From positions 1-31,796 of the IMG/VR virus record IMGVR_UViG_3300020469_000159: 31,796 nucleotides of DNA; one strand, given 5' to 3'. The position numbers and the translations under genes were made by a program. The stretch comes from a virus. The notes under the pieces were generated by a model that was not told where the DNA came from, searched no databases, and worked only from the letters and a program-made list of their open reading frames with translations. The stretch's first letter is position 1. Every line of letters starts with the position of its first letter. Positions 13,650 through 21,696 of the stretch are shown here, piece by piece.

Positions 13650-14415
13650 AACAGCAGTAGTATTCACCTGTTCTCATGTTGATCCAAGCGTGAGTAACGA
13701 AAGGTTTGATTGGTTAGGGGGTCTTATATATGATTTACGTCCTGATTATGTCGTTGATTTAGGTGATGGTGCAGAGATGAAGTCTTTGAATAGCTATGAT
13801 ACTAAATACCCTAAAGCAGTGTCAGCTCAAAGCTATGAAAAAGATATTAATCACTACAATGAAGCGCAAGATAGGCTCAGGCGTAAGTTTAAGGATATGA
13901 AGAAACGTAAGCCTGCCTTCTTTGGGTGTGAGGGAAATCATGAATATCGAATTAAACGTGCTATTAATCTTGATCCTAGGTTAGAAGGTAGTAAGTATGG
14001 TATCAGCTTTAGTCACTTACAAACAGATTATTGGTTTGATGAGTATCAAGAATATGAAAACTCAGCTCCGTCAACTTTTGACAAAGATGGGGTCACATAT
14101 GCTCATTACATTAGTAGTGGTAATTATGGTACAGCTATGTCTGGTGAGCATCATGCTTACAATCTCCTCAAAAAGCGCCATCACTCTACTACTGTTGGGC
14201 ATAGTCATAAACGTGGTATGTTTTTTAAAGATGATTCGCATCCAAACCCTACTATCGGACTTGTCGCGGGGTGCTACAAAGGAGCATCAGAATGTTGGGC
14301 TGGTCAGGCAAACAAAGAGTGGTGGAAAGGCGTAATAATTAAGCGTGATATCTCAAACGGGTTTTATGATCCAGAATTTGTATCTATATCTCGTTTAAAG
14401 GCTATATACGGTTGA
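13642..14415 (+). CDS. calcineurin-like metallophosphoesterase, 257 aa
   Basis: The fold is indicated by GD at 41-42 (VVDLGDGAEM), GNHE at 98-101 (CEGNHEYR) and GHSH at 186-189, the standard metal-binding series of this superfamily. The first motif, normally D-x-H, reads C10-S11-H12, so a usual metal ligand is replaced by Cys. Activity on phosphodiesters or phosphomonoesters is likely but the substrate is unknown; SIO1-type marine phages are known to carry related genes. I chose the ATG at 13642 because AAAGGAG lies at 13629-13635; an upstream ATG at 13615 is inside the previous gene and lacks such a site. Confidence 0.82.
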   Translation: MTKTAVVFTCSHVDPSVSNERFDWLGGLIYDLRPDYVVDLGDGAEMKSLNSYDTKYPKAVSAQSYEKDINHYNEAQDRLRRKFKDMKKRKPAFFGCEGNHEYRIKRAINLDPRLEGSKYGISFSHLQTDYWFDEYQEYENSAPSTFDKDGVTYAHYISSGNYGTAMSGEHHAYNLLKKRHHSTTVGHSHKRGMFFKDDSHPNPTIGLVAGCYKGASECWAGQANKEWWKGVIIKRDISNGFYDPEFVSISRLKAIYG

Positions 14416-14439
14416 CAAATGTGTGTAGTTGAGTATAAC
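14412..14439 (+). promoter_or_regulatory. candidate sigma-70-type promoter
   Basis: TTGACA (14412-14417) is followed after 16 bases by TATAAC (14434-14439). It overlaps the end of the metallophosphoesterase gene and lies just before the small gene at 14454 and MazG, so it could give the RNR block its own transcript from host RNA polymerase. Confidence 0.6.
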
Positions 14440-14453
14440 TAGGGGTTACGGCA

Positions 14454-14621
14454 ATGAAGTATGAAGTAATATTAAATATAAAGGTAGACTCTGCTGCTAA
14501 TTTTTTAGAGGTAGATGATCCTAACAACCCCTTAGTCATAAAAGAACTGATGTATAATATTCTGCATGACATAGATGATGTAGAAATAATAAACTGTGAG
14601 GTAACACTAAATGCTGACTAA
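14454..14621 (+). CDS. hypothetical protein, 55 aa
   Basis: This 55-residue acidic frame begins MKYEVILNIKVDS and contains alternating hydrophobic residues at both ends with a helix between them (VIKELMYNILHDIDDVE). That beta-alpha-beta pattern suggests a small ferredoxin-like or ACT-like fold. AGGGG at 14440-14444 is a modest ribosome-binding site. It is the first gene after the candidate promoter and overlaps MazG by 11 bases, so it is probably co-expressed with it. The function is unknown. Confidence 0.55.
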   Translation: MKYEVILNIKVDSAANFLEVDDPNNPLVIKELMYNILHDIDDVEIINCEVTLNAD

Positions 14622-14946
14622 AGAAAATATGAAGGCTTTTCAAGAATACAGTGAGTGGGTGGAGCGTAAGATTGTTACAGACCCACAAGACAGGCTAAAT
14701 GAGAATGTACTTGGTCTTTGTGAAGAAGCAGGTGAAGTAGCAGGTAAAATTAAAAAACGTATTCGTGACAAAACAAAGGTAACACCCGAAGCTATTCTAG
14801 GTGAATTAGGTGATGTGTTATTTTATACTACTGCTTTAGCAAACTACTACAACTTCAATCTAGCATCTGTTATAACACAGAATATGTTTAAACTTGATGG
14901 ACGTGAAGCTAGGGGAACTATAAAAGGTAGTGGTGATGAAAGGTAA
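14611..14946 (+). CDS. mazG: MazG-type nucleotide pyrophosphohydrolase, 111 aa
   Basis: The metal-binding signature ExxE...ExxD of all-alpha NTP pyrophosphohydrolases is clear: CEEAGEVAGK in the first helix and ILGELGDVLFY in the second. The enzyme would hydrolyse (d)NTPs to monophosphates and pyrophosphate. Phage MazG proteins are common in marine phages and have been proposed to recycle host nucleotides or alter ppGpp levels. The single domain of 111 residues is the short phage type, not the double-domain E. coli type. GAGGT at 14597-14601 precedes the ATG, and the RNR gene follows one small gene later. Confidence 0.87.
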   Translation: MLTKENMKAFQEYSEWVERKIVTDPQDRLNENVLGLCEEAGEVAGKIKKRIRDKTKVTPEAILGELGDVLFYTTALANYYNFNLASVITQNMFKLDGREARGTIKGSGDER

Positions 14947-15142
14947 ATACAGTAAAATTCAAAGACGTGCACAAGAACTAATCAAACCTATTGAACAACA
15001 GATAATGATGTGTGATAGTAGGGAAGAAACTTTATTGTTTGCTTGTGTTTTGCTTGAAAAAGCAAAGACTATTTTTGAAGCAAATTTAGGTAAAGATGGA
15101 AGAAGAGAAATATTTAGTATGAAAATGGGTGAAGACAGATGA
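14936..15142 (+). CDS. hypothetical helical protein, 68 aa
   Basis: This basic 68-residue protein is mostly predicted helix, with one hydrophobic helix (ETLLFACVLLEKAKTIFEA) that is too polar overall to be a membrane span. I chose the ATG at 14936, which has AAAAGG (14922-14927) eight bases upstream, over a GTG at 14930. It overlaps MazG by 11 bases and the RNR gene by four (ATGA). It could be a small partner of either enzyme; no family is recognised. Confidence 0.6.
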   Translation: MKGKYSKIQRRAQELIKPIEQQIMMCDSREETLLFACVLLEKAKTIFEANLGKDGRREIFSMKMGEDR

Positions 15143-17052
15143 GTAACAACTACCTACCAACAGACTATCAGACATTTATTGCTACTAGTAGGTATGCTAG
15201 GTGGCTTGAGGAGGAAGGTAGGCGTGAGACTTGGGGTGAAACAGTAGAGAGGTACATACAGAACATTGTATGTAACCCTAAATTTCAATCAATACCTAAT
15301 AAGATTGTCAATGAAATACGTGATTCTATTCTCAGCCTAGAGGTAATGCCTAGTATGAGGTCACTCATGACAGCAGGTAAGGCATCTTCACGCGACAATA
15401 CTTGCATGTATAATTGTAGCTACCTACCCGTAGATGATCCTAAGTCTTTCGATGAGGCTATGTTCATCCTCCTTTGTGGGACGGGGGTTGGTTTCAGTGT
15501 TGAGCGTCAGTTCATTACTAAGCTCCCAGACGTTCCTAACCTTTTCGAGAGCGATACGACTGTCGTTATCAAGGACAGTAAAGAAGGGTGGGCTAAAGGA
15601 CTCAGGCAAGTTTTGGCACTCCTATGGGCAGGTGAAATCCCTAAGTGGGATGTATCTAAAGTCCGCCCTGCTGGTGCTAGACTAAAGACATTCGGTGGTA
15701 GAGCATCTGGTCCTGCTCCACTGATTGATCTGTTTAACTTTGCTGTTACTACCTTCAAGCAAGCACAGGGGCGTAGGCTATCTAGTATTGAGTGTCATGA
15801 CCTCATGTGTAAGATTGGTGAGGTAGTGGTAGTAGGTGGTGTAAGACGTAGTGCTATGATTAGCTTATCTAATCTGTCTGATGATCGTATGCGTCACGCT
15901 AAGTCAGGGAACTGGTGGGAAAATGCAGGACATAGAGCCTTAGCTAATAATTCTGTTTCCTATACAGAAAAACCTGACAGTATGGCATTCATGCGTGAAT
16001 GGACAGCCTTGATGGAGAGTGGTAGTGGAGAACGAGGAATATTCAACAGAGAAGCATCAGTTAAACAAGCTGAAAAAAACGGCAGGAGAGAGTCTAAACA
16101 TGAGTTTGGAACAAATCCATGCTCAGAGATCATTCTTAGGCCGAATCAGTTTTGCAATCTTACGGAAGTTGTCATCCGTGCTAACGATAGTGTGGAAGAC
16201 CTTGCAAGAAAAGTCGGCGTTGCAACTATACTTGGAACAATTCAGTCAACCTACACCCACTTCCCATACTTGCGAAAGGTGTGGTCTAGTAACACGGAAG
16301 CAGAAAGACTGTTGGGTGTGTCACTCACGGGGATAATGGATAATAAGCTTATGACCTTGAGTAATGAGGGTCTATCTAAAACCTTGGAGTATCTTAAAAA
16401 TGTGGCTATTTCTACTAACGCTGAGTGGGCTGACCGTCTTGGTATCAATTGTAGCACTGCTATTACTTGTGTCAAGCCCAGTGGAACAGTTTCCCAACTG
16501 GTTGACTCATCTTCTGGCATTCATGCTCGTCACAGTCCCTATTATATCCGTACTGTTCGTGGAGATAATAAAGACCCATTGACAGAGTTTATGAAGTCAC
16601 AAGGTATTCCTAACGAACCTGATGTAATGAAGCCTGATGCTACTACAGTATTTAGTTTCCCTATGCAATCACCACTAGGGGCAGTGTGTACGGCTGATAT
16701 GACAGCACTAGAACAATTAGAAATGTGGCTGATGTATCAACGTCATTGGTGTGAGCATAAACCTAGTGTTACCATCAATGTAAAAGGAGATGAGTGGCTA
16801 GAGGTAGGGGCCTTTGTGTACAAACACTTTGATGAAATGTCTGGTGTATCCTTCCTACCTTATAATGAGCATACGTATCAACAGGCTCCCTATCAAGAGT
16901 GCACACAGGAGGAGTTCTATGATATGTTAGACAAGTCTCCTCTTAAGATTGATTGGACTAAACTAGCAGAATTAGAACACGCAGACAACACTTCTGGTAT
17001 GCAAACAATGGCATGTAATGGTGACGTATGTGAAATAGTAGATATAACCTAG
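15139..17052 (+). CDS. adenosylcobalamin-dependent (class II) ribonucleotide reductase, 637 aa
   Basis: The enzyme reduces ribonucleotides to deoxyribonucleotides with a B12 cofactor. Diagnostic residues are the thiyl-radical Cys C328 with N326 and E330 in TNPCSEII, the redox Cys pair from C93 (NCSYLPVDD; C89 is nearby) and C339 (FCNLTEV), and the C-terminal shuttle pair C626-x4-C631. The finger-loop region GGVRRSAMISLS is also present. Single-chain organisation and length match the monomeric Lactobacillus-type enzyme found in marine phages such as SIO1. No intein or intron is visible. No separate small subunit or thioredoxin gene is in the window. It depends on B12 supplied by the host. Confidence 0.93.
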   Translation: MSNNYLPTDYQTFIATSRYARWLEEEGRRETWGETVERYIQNIVCNPKFQSIPNKIVNEIRDSILSLEVMPSMRSLMTAGKASSRDNTCMYNCSYLPVDDPKSFDEAMFILLCGTGVGFSVERQFITKLPDVPNLFESDTTVVIKDSKEGWAKGLRQVLALLWAGEIPKWDVSKVRPAGARLKTFGGRASGPAPLIDLFNFAVTTFKQAQGRRLSSIECHDLMCKIGEVVVVGGVRRSAMISLSNLSDDRMRHAKSGNWWENAGHRALANNSVSYTEKPDSMAFMREWTALMESGSGERGIFNREASVKQAEKNGRRESKHEFGTNPCSEIILRPNQFCNLTEVVIRANDSVEDLARKVGVATILGTIQSTYTHFPYLRKVWSSNTEAERLLGVSLTGIMDNKLMTLSNEGLSKTLEYLKNVAISTNAEWADRLGINCSTAITCVKPSGTVSQLVDSSSGIHARHSPYYIRTVRGDNKDPLTEFMKSQGIPNEPDVMKPDATTVFSFPMQSPLGAVCTADMTALEQLEMWLMYQRHWCEHKPSVTINVKGDEWLEVGAFVYKHFDEMSGVSFLPYNEHTYQQAPYQECTQEEFYDMLDKSPLKIDWTKLAELEHADNTSGMQTMACNGDVCEIVDIT

Positions 17053-17065
17053 AAAGGATATTAAA

Positions 17066-17287
17066 ATGGTATGGGTTTATACAGTAGTAATGATGATGAT
17101 AGAGCCAACAACAAGTGAAAAAACTTTTATAGTATTCTCACCAAACACAGCTTTTATAAATGAAGAGTCTTGTCAACAATGGAGAGAGGTAGATATGATA
17201 AGGCTTTATAATTCAAGACCAAACGAAGCCGCAGAGGCAATAAGTAAATGTATTCCCTTTCCTTTTAATGTAGATAAAGGGGTATAA
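17066..17287 (+). CDS. hypothetical protein, 73 aa
   Basis: AAAGGAT at 17054-17060 precedes the ATG. The N-terminus has a short hydrophobic run (VWVYTVVMMMI) that may be a beta strand or a weak membrane segment, not a clear signal peptide. Two Cys (C36 and C62) and a helix with a QQWRE motif follow. It sits directly after the RNR gene, a place where phages often carry glutaredoxin or thioredoxin, but no CxxC redox motif is present, so that function is not supported. Confidence 0.55.
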   Translation: MVWVYTVVMMMIEPTTSEKTFIVFSPNTAFINEESCQQWREVDMIRLYNSRPNEAAEAISKCIPFPFNVDKGV

Positions 17288-17290
17288 GCG

Positions 17291-17548
17291 TTGACTAAGT
17301 GGACTCTTCCTGATCAAGAATCTTTTGATCCTGTAAAAAAACCATTACATTACAACGTGGGTGGAATAGAATGCATTGACTATATAAAACAGGTACTAGG
17401 TGTGGAGGGTTTTATTGCATACTGTCACGGCAACATGATTAAATATCAACATCGTCACAGGTACAAAAATAAACCTGTTGAAGATATGGATAAAGCTGAT
17501 TGGTATATGCAGAAGATGAGAGAAGCTATGAGGGAGGTACATAAGTGA
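17291..17548 (+). CDS. DUF3310 family protein, 85 aa
   Basis: The sequence DPVKKPLHYNVGGIECIDYI, followed by GFIAYCHGNMIKYQHRH and a C-terminal KADWYMQKM, matches the DUF3310 (SaV-like) family of phage proteins. I recall T7 gp1.7, described as a nucleotide kinase, as a relative, but I cannot verify that here, so a nucleotide-metabolism role is only suggested. The start is TTG, supported by AAAGGGG at 17276-17282 and by the position before the conserved segment. The protein is short for the family, which often has an extra N-terminal part. It follows the RNR block. Confidence 0.75.
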   Translation: MTKWTLPDQESFDPVKKPLHYNVGGIECIDYIKQVLGVEGFIAYCHGNMIKYQHRHRYKNKPVEDMDKADWYMQKMREAMREVHK

Positions 17549-17730
17549 GGCCGTATGATCGGGGCAGACGAGACTTTAAGATAGGTAATATTACTAATCC
17601 CTATCATAAAAACTCTAAAGATAGTAGAGATTGGGAGTATGGATTTAATAAAGCGTACTTTGTTAATTTAGAAAAGGTAAAAATAAGTGAAGAAAAAAGA
17701 CTTAGCCGAAGAAGCAAAGAGGTACACTGA
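17545..17730 (+). CDS. small basic hypothetical protein, 61 aa
   Basis: The start is GTG in a four-base overlap with the DUF3310 gene, preceded by GGGAGG at 17532-17537. The 61 residues are highly basic and begin MRPYDRGRRDFKIGNITNPY, then KDSRDWEYGFNKAYF. The spacing of Tyr, Trp and Gly resembles small phage proteins of the ribosome-modulation-factor-like type, with a helix after DSRDWEYGF. That comparison is tentative. It overlaps the next gene by 44 bases, which is more than usual in this string. Confidence 0.5.
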   Translation: MRPYDRGRRDFKIGNITNPYHKNSKDSRDWEYGFNKAYFVNLEKVKISEEKRLSRRSKEVH

Positions 17731-17896
17731 CAAAAAAATAACTGCTAAAAAATTAAAACCTCTTACTTCTAGGAGGTATTTAGCAGGTCAAGCTCTTTCT
17801 GGAATACTTTCAAATAGCAGAGGTTCTTTAAATATGTATGAGGTAAGACGATCTGCATACGAGTGGGCAGACTTTATGCTGGAAAGCGACAGTTAA
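17687..17896 (+). CDS. last rightward gene, hypothetical protein, 69 aa
   Basis: The start is GTG with AAAAGG at 17672-17677 upstream, and a 44-base overlap with the previous gene. The protein is basic, with a Lys-rich N-terminus and a helical C-terminus with conserved-looking RRSAYEWADFML. No family is recognised. Its TAA (17894-17896) overlaps the stop of the opposite-strand gene by three bases within a TTAA, so this gene marks the exact meeting point of the two transcription units. Confidence 0.55.
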   Translation: MKKKDLAEEAKRYTDKKITAKKLKPLTSRRYLAGQALSGILSNSRGSLNMYEVRRSAYEWADFMLESDS

Positions 17897-20800
17897 TAAG
17901 AAGTCAAGTTATCTAGTTTATACTGTTTATACTCAAAGAATGCATCTAATAACCCCAGTTGCTGTAAGGCTTCTGAGGTCGTTTCTATTTCTGCAAAGTC
18001 AGAGAACTCCATATCTGATCCCATATCTCTTAGTGCCTTATCTAGCTTTTTAATGCCGCCTCTAGTAGAAACCATATCAATCATTTTAGCTAACACTGTA
18101 TCATTAGCTTCATCAGCACCAATCCTCATAAATTCTTTTGTTAAGGCTCTGGCTCTATCCAAAACATCTTTAACAAGCGTTTGTCTTTCTTCTAATGATT
18201 TACCTTTCATCAGACCAGATTTTAAAAGTCTTGCAGCTCCATACTCTCCAAAGGTATTAAACATCTCTGCATACCTGTTACTACCTTTAGCAGAACCAGT
18301 TCTATAAAGAGCCATATCAGCTTGAAAATCTGCTCTTCCTATCATATTCATTACTTTAGAAAGGTCAGATACTTTTACTTCTCTAGTACCAATAATCTTA
18401 CCAGCGTCTTGAACTTCTTTACCTGCTGCTGCTCTAAACCTTTGAGGTGCTAAATCTCCTCCTATGGAACCAATTATTTGATCCATGTAACGAAAACTAT
18501 CATTTACAAACCTATTATTATCTCTCCTATCAATCGCTACATAGTCTGACCCTCTAGCTAATCCTACTACTTGATTAACTGGGTCTAAAAATCTAGTAGT
18601 TCCTGAGATAGCTTGGCTTCCCATTTTAATGCCAACTTTTTTTAACTCTTTAATAGCTGCTACATCCCCAGCAATAGCAGCAGCAAGGGTGCTTCCAAGT
18701 CCGTCTACTGTCTGGTTGAGCTGACGTGTAATAGCTCCTATTGCAACTGTCTCTGCTATCTGAGTGACTTCCTCTCTTGGTACTTCCCCACCATGTGTAT
18801 AGTAGGACATAATCCTAGCACCTGCCTTGAGATGGGAAAGAGGAAAATCATATTTATCAGTTACTACAGCACCAAATCTATCTCTCTTTTGGTCCCAAGC
18901 TAGTCCTTCATCCCTACTGAACTTCTCGTTATCAGCTAAAGAATACATTGTACCCCAACCAATAGCTGCTCTTACTGCTAACTCTTTAGCTGTTTTCTCC
19001 TTGTACACCTTACCAGTAGCCGCCTTGAGTACAAGCGCACCACCAGAGGACTCTACCATAAAGTTTACTGTGTTGTTAAAGAAACGACCAAAAGGAACTA
19101 GCAAACCAAGTCCGGGAACATTACGTGCTTGCTCAATAGTTTTTGGTATAAGACCTAAGCTTTCATAAGACTTAGAGTATGTAGCTTTTTGAGTTTCTAC
19201 TACGGCAGTAGCAACAGCATCTTGAAAATCTTTAGTTCTCATTGCTGCATCTGCATCATCAGCTTCAAAAAACTTACTCCAACTCTTATTAAATTTTATT
19301 CTTAATACTTTATCTAGTTGAAATGTAAATTCTTGAGACTTAGTAATAGCATCTTGTGCGCTAACAAAAGTAAGACCCTGTATAACGTCAACAGTTTGGT
19401 CAGCATAACGTCCATACACTGTTTGGTCAGGATTAAAAGTAGTAACCTTTGCTGCATCAACACCCCCACTTAACGTTTCGGATAACTCTTTTAAGAGCTT
19501 TGGGTTTTTTACTGCAATAGCTTTGAATGCATCATATGTCATGTTAGGGTCAAGCAAGTTTCTTACTCGTTGACGATTAGCCCTAGCTAAAGAACTAGCT
19601 ATGTGCATGGCTTCTTGTGCTTTCTGGGGCTTACCAAAAACCCTATACATGCCAGCTAAAGGTAGTTGCATAAGTGCCACACCCATATCAGCAGCAGAGT
19701 TCATAGAAGTAGCAGCACCCCAGCCCACTAAGTTTAAAGCAGAGGTAGATGGATTAGAAACAAGCAACCTAATAATTCTGTTTTGATTAGCCCTTACACC
19801 TTCACCTATGTACTGCTCCACAAACTTTTGAAATTTGTTTAACTCAGAAGGAGTAGAATCAACACCATAAGAAACTGTACCGTTTAAAACATCCCTAAAA
19901 TTAAACTCTATATTTTTAGAGTCATTACTTACTTTAAGTCTTCTTGCAGTTTGAGATAAAGCATTTTGTAAAACAGCAGCATCACTAATTTTAGCAGCAA
20001 ATAGCTCTGCAAAGTTGTCCATGTTTAAGTTTTCAGGTTTTGTAGGTCCGCTAGGATCACCTTTTACGTTTATCTTATTGATTCCTGTAGCAGCCATAAA
20101 ATCTTTTATGTATTTAGTAGCTACACTTTCTTCTCCCATAAATTTATGATTTTTAGTGCTAACTAAAGCATCTAAAATAAATTTACTGATTGTGTCATCC
20201 TTACTTCTACGTCTAAAAACATATCCTTGTTCTGCTAAAGCCTCTGTTATTCCCCTTATACCTAAATCTTTATCTCCAAGTAATAATTTAGTAAAAAATT
20301 CATCATCTAATTCGTCTAGTGTAGGGGCTTTTGTAGGACCAATAAAGTCTGGGTCTAATTCTTGTATTCTACCTCTTTCTGCTAAGTTTGTTTTTCTTCC
20401 TTGATCTACAAGTTTCTTCCAACTACGCAGTACACCCTCATTACCACCTGTAGCTTCATTATCAGCTAGTCTTAAGTTTGTTCTACTAAGATATTGCACT
20501 TCTCCGTCTGGAAACTGTACAATAACTTTACCATCTTCAAATCCAAGAACAGAACCTTCTGGGGTCTCTACTATAGCACTGTCTATTTCACGATCAGTTT
20601 TTCCCGGACCTTTTTTTATTACCTGAGAACCAATTTCAAAATTAAAACCAAACATATCGGTCATGCTAAGAAGAGGGTCTTTATTATTTTCTACCTTAGT
20701 AGCTAAACCCAAAGCCTCTGTACCTAAGAAATCCTCAGAGCCTCTGGCTAAACTAACACCACCTACAGCACCACCTAAAACTATAGTTCCAAGAGCAGCA

Positions 20801-21696
20801 AAGCCCAAGGAATAAGGATTAATCTCTTCTTGCACATCAGTTCGTACTAGGCTGTTCTCATAAGCGTAAGTAGTCCCTATTGCCTGTACAGTATCTACTG
20901 CCACCGTGCCAGCTACTTCTCTTACTACAGACTTTTTACCCTCCCTAGCAGCAAGACGTTTAGCAGCTTCTGCACTGATACGTCCAGACTGTCTAGCAAA
21001 AACTTTCTTTGCTGATCTTTCTGCAGCCTCTCTAGTAGCACCCTTTGCAAGCTGTCTTTTCATAGCTTCTTTAGCCATGATCTGTGCAGCTTTAGTACCA
21101 GCTTTCATACCGCCACTAGCAAACAATTTACCTACACCAAGACTTACTAAGTTTACTGGGTCTGCAAGAAAGGAACGAACATAGTCCCAAGTACCACCAG
21201 CAGTTTCACCAAAACTAGTCTCATCACTAAACAGATTAGCCATACCTTCATATAGGGTATAAGCTTCTCCTACTTTACCCAGTTGTTCATCATCAAGACT
21301 GTTAAGATATGCAACCTCAGATACAGCACGTGTAGTGTTACCACCAGCAAAACCCCGCATGTTGTTCATAAACATACGAGTTATATCTCTTCTGTCGTAC
21401 TCTTCACCCTCTTCAATATTATAGCGGTTCTTCATATACTCAGACACAGTGCCATAATATTTATTATCTACTAAATCATTCTCAGTATAAGTACCTTTTT
21501 CAAGGGTATTAACATCAAGAGGTTGAGTTGTAGGTTGTTGATCTTTCTCTTGACTAAAAGGATTTACAAAATTAGGTATGCCCTGAGTAAGAGGGTTTAC
21601 AAAATTAGGTATTCCTTGAGTTTCATTAGTAAAAGGCTCTTGAGAAGTTTGTTGATTAAAAGGATTTACAAAATTAGGTATGCCCCCATTAGCCAT
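17893..21696 (-). CDS. large internal virion / ejection-type protein, 1267 aa
   Basis: Size, position at the end of the virion block and composition resemble the giant internal proteins of podoviruses such as T7 gp16 (1318 residues), which leave the particle to build the DNA channel. The N-terminus carries GIPNFVNPF/L three times (residues 5-13, 28-36, 39-47). A Lys/Arg/Ala-rich helical region (about 200-260) precedes a hydrophobic segment (296-315). A small beta-barrel like SH3 or Tudor domains follows (about 355-411). The rest is largely helical. No transglycosylase motif is visible in it; that activity is in the separate gene at 23204. The start has GGAG nine bases upstream. Confidence 0.7.
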   Translation of the reverse strand: MANGGIPNFVNPFNQQTSQEPFTNETQGIPNFVNPLTQGIPNFVNPFSQEKDQQPTTQPLDVNTLEKGTYTENDLVDNKYYGTVSEYMKNRYNIEEGEEYDRRDITRMFMNNMRGFAGGNTTRAVSEVAYLNSLDDEQLGKVGEAYTLYEGMANLFSDETSFGETAGGTWDYVRSFLADPVNLVSLGVGKLFASGGMKAGTKAAQIMAKEAMKRQLAKGATREAAERSAKKVFARQSGRISAEAAKRLAAREGKKSVVREVAGTVAVDTVQAIGTTYAYENSLVRTDVQEEINPYSLGFAALGTIVLGGAVGGVSLARGSEDFLGTEALGLATKVENNKDPLLSMTDMFGFNFEIGSQVIKKGPGKTDREIDSAIVETPEGSVLGFEDGKVIVQFPDGEVQYLSRTNLRLADNEATGGNEGVLRSWKKLVDQGRKTNLAERGRIQELDPDFIGPTKAPTLDELDDEFFTKLLLGDKDLGIRGITEALAEQGYVFRRRSKDDTISKFILDALVSTKNHKFMGEESVATKYIKDFMAATGINKINVKGDPSGPTKPENLNMDNFAELFAAKISDAAVLQNALSQTARRLKVSNDSKNIEFNFRDVLNGTVSYGVDSTPSELNKFQKFVEQYIGEGVRANQNRIIRLLVSNPSTSALNLVGWGAATSMNSAADMGVALMQLPLAGMYRVFGKPQKAQEAMHIASSLARANRQRVRNLLDPNMTYDAFKAIAVKNPKLLKELSETLSGGVDAAKVTTFNPDQTVYGRYADQTVDVIQGLTFVSAQDAITKSQEFTFQLDKVLRIKFNKSWSKFFEADDADAAMRTKDFQDAVATAVVETQKATYSKSYESLGLIPKTIEQARNVPGLGLLVPFGRFFNNTVNFMVESSGGALVLKAATGKVYKEKTAKELAVRAAIGWGTMYSLADNEKFSRDEGLAWDQKRDRFGAVVTDKYDFPLSHLKAGARIMSYYTHGGEVPREEVTQIAETVAIGAITRQLNQTVDGLGSTLAAAIAGDVAAIKELKKVGIKMGSQAISGTTRFLDPVNQVVGLARGSDYVAIDRRDNNRFVNDSFRYMDQIIGSIGGDLAPQRFRAAAGKEVQDAGKIIGTREVKVSDLSKVMNMIGRADFQADMALYRTGSAKGSNRYAEMFNTFGEYGAARLLKSGLMKGKSLEERQTLVKDVLDRARALTKEFMRIGADEANDTVLAKMIDMVSTRGGIKKLDKALRDMGSDMEFSDFAEIETTSEALQQLGLLDAFFEYKQYKLDNLTSY
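21559..21684 (-). repeat. three coding repeats of GIPNFVNP(F/L)
   Basis: Three 24-base copies at 21559-21582, 21592-21615 and 21661-21684 differ at only a few bases and each encode GIPNFVNP followed by F or L. Spacing from start to start is 33 and 69 bases, both multiples of three. They lie at the N-terminus of the 1267-aa virion protein and are a repeated short protein motif. Confidence 0.9.

Noticed and set aside
15139-17052. Intein or intron in the RNR gene
   Set aside because: The frame is continuous, of normal length, and the active-site motifs are uninterrupted.
17066-17287. Glutaredoxin or thioredoxin partner of the RNR
   Set aside because: The position fits, but there is no CxxC or similar redox motif.
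20494-20706. Open frames on the + strand inside the 1267-aa virion gene
   Set aside because: They have no ribosome-binding sites and lie opposite a continuous, well-supported reading frame.
21559-21684. Short direct repeats that could suggest a CRISPR array
   Set aside because: Spacing is irregular (33 and 69 bases), there are only three copies, and all are in frame and encode the same peptide motif.
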